The notes under the pieces were generated by a model, which saw nothing but the letters and a program-made list of their open reading frames with translations, ran no database searches and was not told the DNA's origin. Shown piece after piece: positions 28,478 through 41,921 of a stretch of 64,000 nucleotides of DNA. The position numbers and the translations under genes are program-made. Positions within the stretch are counted from its first letter, which is position 1, and each line of letters begins with the position of its first letter. This DNA is from Mesostigma viride. Lineage: Eukaryota; Streptophyta; Mesostigmatophyceae; Mesostigmatales; Mesostigmataceae. The stretch is taken from the NCBI GenBank assembly GCA_009746045.1, contig RPFO01000027.1:838138-902137 (forward strand). The letters run 5' to 3'.

Positions 28478-31400
28478 GTAAGTCAGCTTGTTTGATCTGG
28501 GTGATGTTTGTACAGATCCATGGCGCCAGCATTGTGCAGCTGCCGACAGCTGTCTTGATATGAATGTCGTACTATTATCATGCAGTGTGCCTAGAAGCAT
28601 GCACCAGTTCATATGCAAGTAGCTTGCAATTACCTTATAGGTTCGAAACCAGCTACACTGTCTCTGATGAGGCATGGGCATATATATAATACTTGCTAAT
28701 CAAATCCTTATCTAGCGGAAGGTGCCCAGGGCATTCTGATGATATCATGCCTTGATGGCGGGGGGACAATGCCACTATAAGTACTTTGTAATTGCTCATC
28801 GTAATTATTCGCTCCTACATGCCACTCGGCCCTAACCCTTGCTTGTTAGCTACCGCTTGGGACATATACCGTGAAGGATGCAGGGTGAACATCTTGTGAC
28901 AGATCACTGAGATCAGCGGGCGTGCTTTATTACCGCTGTCTTGTCATTTATAATGTACAGGTAATTACAGATTCTGTACTACTAATAGTGTAGCTAATTA
29001 CATAGTAGTATTATGTACTGCTATTAAATATCGTACTATACTAGACAGGCATGCATTAACCGGCACTATTTGCCTTATGGGGATATGCTGCTATACAACA
29101 ATGATGCTTGTTGTTCATTAATTACGCACCAATAGGTCATCCACTGGCCAGTAGCCAGCAACTAGCTCGCAAGCTGAAGCAACGGCATCAGCTAGGCTGC
29201 TACATGTATGACCAAAATTACCACGCATGCCATGATATGCATTCGCTCAAAGCACTCGTGTTACATTCTTTCCTCACAACAATACGGTTCATAGGAGACG
29301 CAGAATGAGTGAGAATGTTACCCGAGCTAGCTGTACCGAGGATTCGCACCGTTGATTCAACAATTGTTGGTTCGTTTTGCGCCATTTGGCGAGCATCGAC
29401 TGGAGCCTGAACCTAGCATGGGGAATCAGGCGGGGGAATCTTGCGGGAAAAAATTCTGAACGTGACTTTAGCGAAGTCCTACTACATTTTTCTTGGTTAC
29501 ACGGTACTACAGTTTCGTCACTGAAAATTTTCTCTAGTTGCGTTTGTGGATCGTACGTTCCGCTGAAATTTTCGTGTTCAGTGCCCAGATCACAATTTGA
29601 TCCGGGCGCAAAATGATTGGCTGTACGGTACGAACCAAAAACGAAATTTTAGTATCTAAGTTCCCCAGCACTTGCTGAATTTGCCCCGGAAGCCCGGGGG
29701 CACTTTCCCCGCTGAAAAAGGTGTCCGCGGAAGCGTATTGTAGAGCTCATGCTTGTTAAAAGCATCCTGTTACATGTTGACACCATTGGCTAATATATGT
29801 TCACCGGCTTGCCTCGACAAACTATACTCTTGGTTGATATTGCTAGCATCTGCTAGATATGCCCCCTTAACCGGATTTTTTGTTCAGATCATCCAACCAT
29901 GGTAAACCCGTTAATTCACGTTTCGATACCTTTTGGTATTGAGTGTACCGGTGTGTAGTATACTCGATCAGGATTACGCACCATTAGCTTACCTAGCTAG
30001 CATATCTAGCACACGTTTCGATATCTTTGGTATTGAGTGGACAGGTGTGCAGTCCTCCTACACACCAAAAAGCTCACGCACTGTATATCTATAGCACAAT
30101 AGTTAGTCTCCATGCTCTGGTGTAGACTTAAGTCCCAAAGGCAATATGAATACAACGTATGAATATAAAGCCTTGTAAACCTACGTTGGTATGTGAATAT
30201 AAATACCACGTGGGCTATTTAGATATGACAGACAGCTAGTCGAGTCTCATATGTTTCGACCTAGCTAGGTACGTTGGTACTTTGGGTACTGGGGTACGTG
30301 ACATCTATGTCAGTATACCCAGTATACCTAGAGTCCCGTCAGCGGAAGGTACTAGAGTATCCTAGATAGGGAACGTACATCAGCGTGGAATGATGTGTGA
30401 TCACACGATGATGTGACTAGACTGCTACCTGTCATCGTGCGGCCTCGGGCCAATGGTCTGCACCCAACGGTCATTGGCAGCTCAGCTAGTGGAACGAACG
30501 TGTTGATAAGGGTAAACATATTGTCTAATGATATCAAGCAATTCATTACCGCTTAACCAACGTGCTCGCAAGCAATCATGGACGTCATATTATCATAACT
30601 ACAATGTCTGCATTACTAGCTCTCAGGTAAAGAGTTGTGTCGCAGTTGCCAGGGCTGTAGCTTGGGATGCCTACGGATTTTGAGACCCATATAGCCGGGA
30701 AATCATGCCAGAGGTCCTAGTTTGAATCCGTGTTGGTTGGAGCTACTTGAACTTTCGCGCATCTGGCGCACGGCAGCATTTAGTTAACTAATTGTTGCTT
30801 CAATCAAGCCTCGACAAAATGTTCACCAAGGGCCTTTGACATGCTATAAATAAATTGTGACGTGTCCGATCATGCATGCGTGCATGCATTATACAATGCA
30901 GGATGTATTTGTTCACCAAGAAGACCTATACCGATGCAATCAGTAACTGTGTTTTTCCATCACCCATTATTGCATATGCATGCAGGACATGTTCACCAAA
31001 GGCTTGACCATGGCTGCGAAGAACACCGACGCGTGGATTGTGACAGGGTAAGTGCAATCTATGGAGTAGGCATAGATGCATGGTGACCGGGTACGTCGAG
31101 GTGCTGCCAGGGTTGAACACTATACTAGTACTGTCTGCCAGGGCCGGTGGCATTCAGTAATATTAATCAGTATTCTTAAGTGTACGACTTTTGCTAGCCG
31201 TTACAAGTCCAGGCTGCTGACAGCTAGTAGCTAGGATCATGCATGCAGCTAGGATGCATGCTGGCAATGGGCATATTCCCTCTTTCTGCTGTGACACGTA
31301 CCATATCTCTCTTCCTGGCTAGCTGGCCTTCAAGGCAGGGGCCTTTGCGTGCCAGTAGACAAAAATATTCTTGGCCCCTCTACATCACTGTGCATGCCTC

Positions 31401-32709
31401 ACTCTCTCCAACTAAGTAGCCAACCTACCTACCTACCTACCTACCTACCTACCTACCTACCTACCTACCTACCTACCTACCTACCTACCTACCTACCTAC
31501 CTACCTACCTACCTACCTACCTACCTACCTACCTACCTACCTACCTACCTACCTACCTACCTACCTACCTACCTACCTACCTACCTACCTACCTACCTAC
31601 CTACCTACCTACCTACCTACCTACCTACCTACCTACCTACCTACCTACCTACCTACCTACCTACCTACCTACCTACCTACCTACCTACCTACCTACCTAC
31701 CTACCTACCTACCTACCTACCTACCTACCTACCTACCTACCTACCTACCTACCTACCTACCTACCTACCTACCTACCTACCTACCTACCTACCTACCTAC
31801 CTACCTACCTTCCAACCTTCCAACCTTCCAACCTTCCAACCAACCAACCTTAATTAACCAACCAACCAACCAACCAACCAACCAACCAACCAACCAACCA
31901 ACCAACCAACCAACCAACCAACCAACCAACCAACCAACCAACCAACCAACCAACCAACCAACCAACCAACCAACCAACCAACCAACCAACCAACCAACCA
32001 ACCAACCAACCAACCAACCAACCAACCAACCAACCAACCAACCAACCAACCAACCAACCAACCAACCTTAACCAACCAACCAACCAACCAACCAACCAAC
32101 CAACCAACCAACCAACCAACCAACCAACCAACCAACCAACCAACCAACCAACCAACCAACCAACCAACCAACCAACCAACCAACCAACCAACCAACCAAC
32201 CAACCAACCAACCAACCAACCAACCAACCAACCCACCCACCCACCCACCCACCCACCCACCCACCCACCCACCCACCCACCCACCCACCCACCCACCCAC
32301 CCACCCACCCACCCACCCACCCACCCACCCACCAACCAACCAACCAACCAACCAACCAACCAACCAACCAACCAACCCACCCACCCACCCACCCACCCAC
32401 CCACCCACTCACCAACCCACCCACCCACCCACCAACCAACCAACCAACCAACCAACCAACCCACCAATCAACCAACCAACCAACCAACCAACCAACCAAC
32501 CAACCAACCAACCAACCAACCAACCAACCAACCAACCAACCAACCAACCAACCAACCAACCAACCAACCAACCAACCAACCAACCAACCAACCAACCAAC
32601 CAACCAACCAACCAACCAACCAACCAACCAACCAACCAACCAACCAACCAACCAACCAACCAACCAACCAACCAACCAACCAACCAACCAACCAACCAAC
32701 CAACCAAAT

Positions 32710-32742
<33 letters not shown>

Positions 32743-35700
32743 CTGGCCAGCCAGCCAGCCAACCAACCAACCAACCAACCAACCAACCAACCAACCAACC
32801 AACCAACCAACCAACCAACCAACCAACCAACCAACCAACCAACCAACCAACCAACCAACCAACCAACCAACCAACCAACCAACCAACCAACCAACCAACC
32901 AACCAACCAACCAACCAACCAACCAACCAACCAACCAACCAACCAACCAACCAACCAATCAACCAATCAACCAATCAACCAACCTGCCGGCCCACAATAT
33001 GCCGGGTCGCCAGCCCTTCACGTACATATGCTGTCAAGTTCACCTGTTTCAAAAACTGTGTGGCCGCATGGACCATTGCGAGAAAGGTGACCACTGCTGT
33101 AGATGCATGTACCGTAGTGTGGGACAACGTGTACGTCTCCTACGGAACAATGTGTTACCTGTGCATGACAGTGGTGGGCTTATCCTACAAGGGAAGAAGC
33201 GCAATTAACATCTCTGACAATTCCACTGAAGTGTTTAGGGTCACTCTGTTTGCCACGTGCACGCTGCAGGCCACATCGCAAGGGTGAGCCTTGACGTGCC
33301 AATTCACTATCCCAAGTGATTGACATGCTGATTAATCATTATGCACCTTAAAGTAATTGAGGAACAGTTTGGGCTATGGGAGCTCGGTCCCACCATGCAC
33401 TGCACCGTGGCATTTGGTTTATCGATGAAGCTATTCCCAGCATGTTTGCAGTGCGCTTTATAACATAGATTGATTCACCATGCTGCAGCAAGTCAACCCC
33501 TGGGGGAAGTCACTAGGACAAGTAGTGATGGAGCAAGTGCAAGTTTTTGTACCTAGCTTCAATGGTATTTGTATCTAGCTTGGTTAAATGTGGTGTCGAC
33601 TTACATGATGAAGGCCGATGTATGTGTCATAATAATATTGCTTCTTTGTCTTATCATACTGGTTGTGCCTTAACGGTGGTGTCGACTGAATTAAGGCAGC
33701 CTTGCACGGTGGCTTGTGTACTGGATCGCTTGTGCCCTGCAGAGGAGCGGATGCGGGCATCATGTCCTATGTCGGTAAAGCGTTTCGCCACGTTCAGTCA
33801 TCAGGCAACTCCGTGAGTAGTTTCATTCCCTTGAGAGCTACTGCCATGTTTGGTTCTGAATTGTGTACCTATCGTGAAGTAACCACATACACTGTACCAT
33901 GTACCACATACCGTGCAGTCTTGTACAATATTGAGTTCACGGGTGCGAGTGCTGCAAGTCTTGTTTCTGTTTGTCCACGTTTGAAGTTTATATATCATAA
34001 TACCTGATGCTGCTTCGGTGACCCTCTTGCATCGTCCTCATCGTCTCTCCCCCTCCCCCCCTAGAGATCCTCCTCTTGACCTAGCTTTTTCTCCTCTTGA
34101 CCTCTCCTCCTCTTGACCTCTCCTCCTCCTCTTGACCTCTCCTCCACCACCACCACCACCACCACCACCACCACCACCACCTGAGCCTCCTCCTCCTCCT
34201 CCTCCTCCTCCTCCTCCTCCTCCTCCTCCTCCTCCTCCTCCTCCTCCTCCTCCTCCTCCTCCTCCTCCTCCTCCTCCTCCTCCTCCTCCTCCTCCTCCTC
34301 CTCCTCCTCCTCCTCCTCCTCCTCCTCCTCCTCCTCAGGACTCCTCCTCCTCCTCCTCCTCCTCCTCCTCCTCCTCCTCCTCCTCCTCCTCCTCCTCCTC
34401 CTCCTCCTCCTCCTCCTCCTCCTCCTCCTCCTCCTCCTCCGCCGCCGCCGCCGCCGCCGCCGCCTCTGCCTCCCCACCACCACCAGCAGCAGCAGCAGCA
34501 GCACCACTAGCATTGTGGCCTCTGCATCTCCACTGCATTTTATATATGGTCTTGTTGATGTCTCGTGACAATAGAGTCTCAAGGGTAGCCCCTTTTATGC
34601 CTTGCTTTATGCCCCCTTCATCTTTCCATTCATAGTATATCATCACAACATGATGACTGGTTTACCTTTTTACTGCCCACCTGTTTCGCCCTTGTCTGGG
34701 CTATTTTTCAGCCCGAGTGTGCCCAATGTCATTATTGAAACTTGGCCGATATGGCGAAGAGAGGTGTCGTGGTAATATGATATAATAAGCCAGTGTTTTT
34801 GCTAACTTTTATGCCGCGGTCGCAGTGGCCTCAGCCGTCAAAATCCCGCGGCCGCGGTGACCTTGGCTGTCAAAATCTCGCAGTCACACGCCCTTAGCGC
34901 TTAATCTCAAGGACATAAGGTTACAAGCACGTCAACATGGCAACAACTGACCATCACCCTAGCGCCTTAAGCGGCAAGTAACCCTAGTAGTTCTCTTCGT
35001 GAAATCGACATCGCGCTGCTCAGTGCGCTATTAATACCGAGCCACAGAGTTATGATGACAAGTAGACCCGGCGGGGGCCAAGCCCTCAACTATTTTGGAC
35101 TCCACTAATGGAGACTCCTAGTCATGATGATCAAGTCCGGCTGTGCAGAATCTTAGTACCTGTGGCCTGCAGGCCCGGTGCCCGTGGCCCGTCCCGTCGC
35201 CCGCGGCCCGGTACTGGTTAGTGGCCCGGTGGCTACTGGCTAGTGCCCGTTGTGGCCCATTGAAATTCCTTTCGTCCCTCCGTTGCTGAAATTAGTTGCC
35301 CGTGTCCCGTGGCTACTGGCTAGTGCCCGGGGCTTAAGTAGTGGCCTGTCGCCCGTCCTTACTTTCGCCCCTTGCTGAAATTGACCCTGGCTAGTTGCCC
35401 GTGGCTAGTGGCCCGTGGCCAGTGGCCCGCCGCCCGTCGCCGCTGAAATTCCTTCAGTCCCTCGCTGAAATTGCCCATTTCTCTAGAGGGAGTTGCCCGT
35501 TTGTCCGACGCCCGTCGCCTGAAATTCCTTCCGTCCCTTTTTCCTTGTAGTAACGTGCTCCTTCGCTGCGCTCCGGAGAGGAGGCCGCTGGCTTCGCTCG
35601 CTTGGCGCTTCGCATTCTGTATCTGGGATTCATTCGTCGATCACCTGTAAGTACGCCCGAATGGCGGATTTTTAAGCTACGATTCACTTGAATCAGGGTT

Positions 35701-38700
35701 ACCAAGTCCTTATCTTTATATAGATAAGTGTAAGGATACAAAATTCGTATAGTTCCTTTAAGTGTGTTAAAAGTTGCCTTTATACTTAGGTCATTTGCGT
35801 GCAGGGCAATCCATGACAAGTCGCAACCCTTGGCCGAAGTGGCAAGGCCACAAGGTACCAAGTGGCATCATAACACATGTCTACTTTTGGAGTCAAGCTC
35901 CATATGCAGTTTTTTCAAAACAGGTGCCAACCGTGCACGCTATCGAAATGTCACCCAATAGAATAAACACGGCTAAGAAACGTATGGTCACTTGACACTA
36001 GTCACAAGGACTTCATAGGCAGTTAGGCACGAGCTGAACCACACGCATCATCAGAATGCGATGGCGAGTCCGCCAGCCTGGGAAACTGATGTTAACATGA
36101 TCCCGAATCGAATTGAGGTGAGGATTCGGGATCCACTCGACCCATGGCTTCGCCCTCCGGCTAGTTCATTTGAATCAGGTCAGCGACTGATATCATGGAC
36201 GCTTTCCAAACCGCCCTGCGTAAGTTGCCTTGGCTTGATACCAACGCCAAAGTCAAGCCTGAATCAGGAACGGTGCTAGGAGCAAGGTTGCCGACAGCTG
36301 CGTCTGCTGGCAGCCTGGGGAACGCGCCTAAACAAAGATAACAGTCCTCTACGTAGGGACGACGGTGCCTGGTGCCGACAAGATTTTTCCCTATTGTCTC
36401 TGGCCATTCCGTGACGTAATATACCGAAATGCTACATATCCTATTTCCTGGCAGGCCGGCAAAATTCCATTCATCTGAGCAGCGTTTCGAAGTAACACCT
36501 TTGAACTATTCAAAATCCAGGGCGCTGCCAATCCTGCTATAAACCACCCAGTGCTCAGCACGCCACCTATTGCATCGTATATCTCCAAAGTTCTTAAAAT
36601 TACCAAATCGCTTGACAGTTGACGCTGTAATGTGCACACCTTGAATCACGCGAGCCAGCGTTCATTCAGTTCACGGCAGCATATATGAAAATGCATTTCT
36701 ATACTGCTGCCCAGCCGCCAGAGAATAGTTTAGACAGTTTCAGGTATTTGAAAGTTGGCTTCCTGAAACGTTTCCATTGAACTGTTAAGAGTGCTGAAAT
36801 CTGTCTAACTAACCTGTACTGGATGACTGGACAAAACGAACTTTCAGAACTCAGACTGACTGACTGACGAAGTCCTGACCTAGACACTAATTCTTGGCCA
36901 GTAGACCAGAATACCAGAACTCAGCCAAAATACCATTGACACCTGGACGACCTACAGCAGACCACTACTAGCACAGTGTGGCCGCGACCACAAAAATCCC
37001 GCGGCCACATGTGACTGCAGGCACGAAAATCCTGCGGCCACGTGTGACCGCGGTGTCCAAAATCCGGCGGCCCGCGGCCACATGTGGCCGCACGCGGCCC
37101 ATTAGCAACAACACTGAAGAAGCCCACCTACTATATTTCAGGCCAGTACTACTGGGCAAGTAGTAATTATGCTGAGGAGCATGTCGCAGGTTATGCGACG
37201 TGATTGGGTCAAGTATATCCCGGATGTTATAGTATGCCGAAGTAACAATAATGGGCACAATACCTTGCGTGATTCAGCTGCCAGCCGAACTTTCTATTTC
37301 GGTACCAAAACCGTGCACTTCACATATATTGTGACTCGATCCGTTGGCCGCTTGTGCTAACTAGTGTGGCGAGTGGACGCTTGTCATGGTACGACCCAAA
37401 ATGCGCACTGCACCAAGTTGAGTGTAAAGTTACACATGCTAGCGCGCAGGTTTGCATTGCTGGAGAGCTGGTAAATGCGTGAGGGACAAAGCAAGTCTTG
37501 CTTACCTCTGTAGTTTGAGCCACGAGTATGGCTATGGACGCTCATGGTCCCCACCCGGGAACCGCAGCATGGCTTTGGTGGTGAAACGGTGGCAGTCCAA
37601 AATCTAAAATCAAGTAGTATGCAAAGAGTAAATTTGTAATCTAATTTGTCATGAAAATTAAATTCGACAAGGAGTCTCAAATCATTTCTGACAGCCCGCA
37701 CTGCACCTGTTGTCCCCCTGCACAGTGACACTAGCCTGTGAGTGCAGTGACCCATTTCCCCGCCGTCAGCTGTTCTCATAAATCTGATCAGAATGAATCC
37801 ATGACCAGGCATGCACCCCCCCCACACACGGATTTCCCCACTGTCCTTTGAATGTGAATGATTTACTTCTGGACCACGGTATCTTGACTTCAGAAAAGAA
37901 AGTACATTTGTGAAATCTTTCTCTTTTTAGGTACACATGAAGCAATGCACGAGGGCCTGCATGGAGACGAACCGTTGGATTGGTAACTCCTTTGATCAAG
38001 CTACAAACATGATTTTGATTATTTTGGTAAGATTAAGCAGTCCCAAGGTTCACAAGGTGAAGCCACTGGGGGTGCCCTCCAAATATGTAGTGGTGGCTGT
38101 GAAATGCCGAATGACGCTGATCAATGTCAGTTTCGTTTTACTCCAGTACATGAAACAATGGATCGCTATCAATGCCCCATGCGCACTTTATGGCAGAAAC
38201 AATCCAAGATAATGGGAAATGACATCACCAATCGTGGGATGCCCGTGTCCCTCTCATCCCTTCCACTCCCTGGCAGGTGCCCATCATCGGCATCGCCGCG
38301 TTTCGAAAGGTGCTCAACTTCCGCCATCTCAAGGTGCATGGCAAACAGATCCTGTACTCTCGCGAAAGGAACATGAACAACCAGCACTTCACCGCGATCG
38401 AGCCCAACCACACGCACTTCATTTTTGTGGATGCCCCGCCTCCCAACGGAGAGGACTATGACGGCAACAATGGCTGGGGAGAGGAGATCCCATTAAGGGC
38501 CGCTTTTGAAGGTATGCAAAACGAGCGTGGTGATTGCTATGCAAGCGCTTGGTCATTCCTATCCGAGTGCTTGGTCTATGCAAGTGCTTGGTGTTTCATG
38601 TGCAAGTGCTTGGTGGATCATGTGCAAGTGCTTGGTGTATGCAAGTGCTTGGTGTTTCATGTGCAAGTGCTTGGTGGTTCATGGGCAAGTGCTTGGTGTA

Positions 38701-41700
38701 TGCGAGTGCTTGGTGGTTCATGCGCAAGTGCTTGGTGGTTCATGTGCAAGTGCTTGGTGTATGCAAGTGCTGGTGGTTCATGTGCAAGTGCTTGGAGGTT
38801 CATGCACATGCAAGTGCTTGGTGTATTCAAGTGCTTGGGGTTCATATATGCAAGTGCTTGGTGGTTCATGTGCAAGTGTTTGGTGGTTCATATGCAAGGG
38901 CTTGGTGATTCTCGGCTGCCTGTCCTTGTTTTTCTGACAAGCAGTCCATTGCCTGCAGTGGTGGCACGTCTTGTAAGGCTAAGGGACACCCCTTAAGTAC
39001 ACTTTTTTGGAAACCATACCTGCGCATGTGCTAAAAATCCAATGATGATTGGGGACCATAAATGTGATTAGAAGAAAATTTTCCAGCCACTTGGGGGTGT
39101 TGTTTCCCCCCAGCAGGTGCCCGTTATGTGCTAACAATAGAAAAGACGCTTTCTATTAACCGGGGAACTCCAGGGCATTGCCAGACTCTATATTAACCCC
39201 TAAATGGGCAGAAATACTGCCGATGCATCGGCTGTAACTTCACAATTTTGCAAACCAGATGCCATCCAACCCACCCATATCCAATGGCTGTCCTTGGGGG
39301 CCAAGCATGTCCATGAGTTGCCCTTCGGGTTGGTATATCACAACCTTACATATATGCAGGGTAGGCCATGTATAACTGCCGTCAAAGTCAGGGGGGTCAA
39401 GACGAGCGTTTTCATTTTTGGTAGAATGTGCATTGTGAATTATGTTATGAGAGCTAGGCACCTACCACTTCAGGGATGATAAACAATTAGTTGCTGAACA
39501 GTTTGAGCCATTGGGGTCATCATTTGGGTGGGTATACCAGCAGTTACACCCAGTACAGCCCATAGGGGTACCGGTGGTAAAAAGCAACCAAGGGGGTAGG
39601 GGTGGGCATACTACCTACTAATACCTACTAATATGGCCCCCAACCATGCCACACAATACATTTCCCTTCCACAATGATGGGGAAACATAACTGCATCATC
39701 ACACTGCCCTTACATGGCACCTATGTGCAGGTGCCACCTTGTCCATGCACGTAGGTAACGTGGTACGGATACCCTACGCAAGGCATGCATTCTAGGAGGC
39801 AGCCACCAACAAACTAGTGATTTTAAGCCTATTTCAGCCTGCCCTAGCAAGGATAAACTAGGCCTAAGCTGCTATAGCTTGCCAGGTGATGGCCAGCACA
39901 CCTGGTGGCACATGCTGACAATGGGAAGCTTCTACTCACCGGTTACATGCTTGATGATGCCACAGAGACCAGCCAACTGCCTCACACTCATGCAATATGT
40001 GTGTGGGAAATGTATAACAAACATATATGGAGGTATTCAAACCCATACAGACTCTAAAACTTATCACCATCACCCTGTGGCAGGTCAACTGACTGGTGGA
40101 AGCATCTAAGAAGGGTGTTTTAGAAAGGGGCCAGGCCAGGGTCAAGAAAGAGCATGAATAATGCAAAAAGAATGTGCTACACAAGCTAGAACGTATATAT
40201 GAACGTCAAACATCGATAGGAAAACGATGCTTAAGCTTTACCAGGCATGGATGGCGTTACCTTGGCCCAGGCGGTGGCCGCAAAATGGCGCATTTCGGCA
40301 CGCCAAAGTTGTGCAGCATGGTCGCTGGATTCGGCGATTTCTGGCCACCCTTGCACGTTTACGACTACTATGTATCATAAAAAGTACAAAGAAACCAATA
40401 TATCCTTTAAAATACGCCGGAAAGGTATTGCTGTCAACGTTTCTATCGTCCGGCCTGATCGCAGTTTTTTCCAGCAAGAACGCTGCCGACACCTATCAAA
40501 TGGCATTCCCGCGAACCAAAAATTGGCCTGTATCATCTTTAGGACGTATAAAATCAATTTCCTGAGTTTGGTCAGAAAATTCGAACGAAAACGTAAATGC
40601 CATGCGTGGGCGCAAGCCGCCATGGCCAGGTCGTCGTTTTCCGGAATGCACGTTGTACGCGAAAAAGTACCCTGACCCCTTGTACTTTGACCGACCAGAA
40701 CACCTCTATAACTTTGTCAGAAGTATGCAAACCCTAGTACCATGCTGCGAGGAAAATTATAAACTTTCGATCTTCTCAGCTAAACTTTTCCTAATTCTCA
40801 ATAGTTTTCGCGGCATTTGGTCCCCCGAGAAGGGGCCGACGTGTCGGCTGTAACTCAGTTTTAGGCGGAAAATCGGCAGCCAGACCATTTAGGGGTTAAA
40901 ACAATGAGTGGAGCACATAGAAAAGACAGGCCCCATCCCGGCTGCCGATGCTCATGGGAACACCTATCGCTTCGCAAAGGCTAGCCTTACCTCCAAAACA
41001 CGCAGGGGGGATGGGCGGTAAAAGAAAAGAGGCCGGCCTTAGCTAGGTGGGTTTGTTTTTGTCTTTTTTGTGTGTCAAGCGGCCTTGGCCCGGACGGCAT
41101 TTTTTCGCCACGGAAATTTTGCTTCTGAACAACATGACGCAGTGTGGCGTTGTAATGGCAGGCAGCTTACGTAAGGCTGCCGGGGCTATTAGGTCACATC
41201 TTGCGTGAGAAAGAGAATCTAGATCCAGTTTATCATCACGCCGTTAACAGAGAAATTTAGACAATGGCAGGTCTATATATCAACAGAGCTCCTGCCACCT
41301 GGCCAGAAAAAACTGGCCAAATCTGTTGCCACTACCGATCCAGATCAGGCCGCTGCGCGGCCTCAAGAGGTATGGCACGTGCACCCTATAACCTAGCTAT
41401 AGCGGCTTCCCTAAACTGATAATTTAACTCATCCTCTTTTAAATTCTATTAAAATTTCTGTATTCCGCTCGCCCTATATAATGGTAGTTTCACCTAAACG
41501 CAGTCGCCATTGCCACTTCCGCATGGGTTGAGCGCACCGTGCACCCAGTTTTCAGTGTACGGACGGTACCTCGGACAGTGCAGCGAATTTTTCGGCGCCA
41601 AAACTTCGCGGGTGTCCCGTCCCCTTAATCATGCGTGGCAGCCTTGCTAACCGCAATTAGAGGTTGACCGTTCTGATTAGAATGGGCTAGCTAGGCTGCC

Positions 41701-41876
41701 AGTCACGCATAAGACCGCTCACCATAGCGCATCAATAACTAGTTGCTGGACAGCACCTTTCCACGCTCCCATGCGCCCAAGGATATTTGTAACTATCCTA
41801 ATGTTTACCTCCGGTTGGCCGCGCAACTGAGTCGTGTCAGGACTGAGCGAGGAGCTGGGGTTATGAGCCATGTAAA

Positions 41877-41921
<45 letters not shown>

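Larger units (their letters stand above)
33813..38276 (+). other. Channel intron 3, repeat-rich
   Basis: It holds the triplet array (34140-34510), GC-rich CCCGTGGC-type degenerate repeats (35160-35450), a motif CGCGGCCACATGTGACTGC and relatives at 34805-34890 and 36977-37100, and dispersed repeat R4 at 37512-37735. No exon was found that fits the phase. Confidence 0.6.
38983..41628. mobile_element. Family B element, related to family A, with two nested insertions
   Basis: The left end GGGACACCC near 38983 and right end GGGTGTCCC near 41611 are inverted repeats. A TTAA follows at 41625. The first 170 bp match 21340-21515 (shared ATGATTGGG.ACCATAAAT and AATAGAAAA.GACGCT). The last 135 bp match 23095-23226 (GCAGTCGCCAT..CCACTTCCGCA). 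Its body is split by a solitary YR-element repeat, itself split by a piggyBac-like element. Boundaries are approximate. Confidence 0.65.

Noticed and set aside
31349-32974. Long open frames of YLPT/NQPT and WLVG repeats on both strands
   Set aside because: They are translations of a pure tetranucleotide array, which is open in several frames by composition. No start context or family supports a gene.
34061-34646. Poly-Pro, poly-Ser and poly-Glu/Arg ORFs
   Set aside because: By-products of the CTC/GAG triplet tract in an intron.
38565-38905. CRISPR-like array of short regular repeats
   Set aside because: Repeats and spacers are all variants of one unit, and the sequence is a eukaryotic intron. 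No cas genes.
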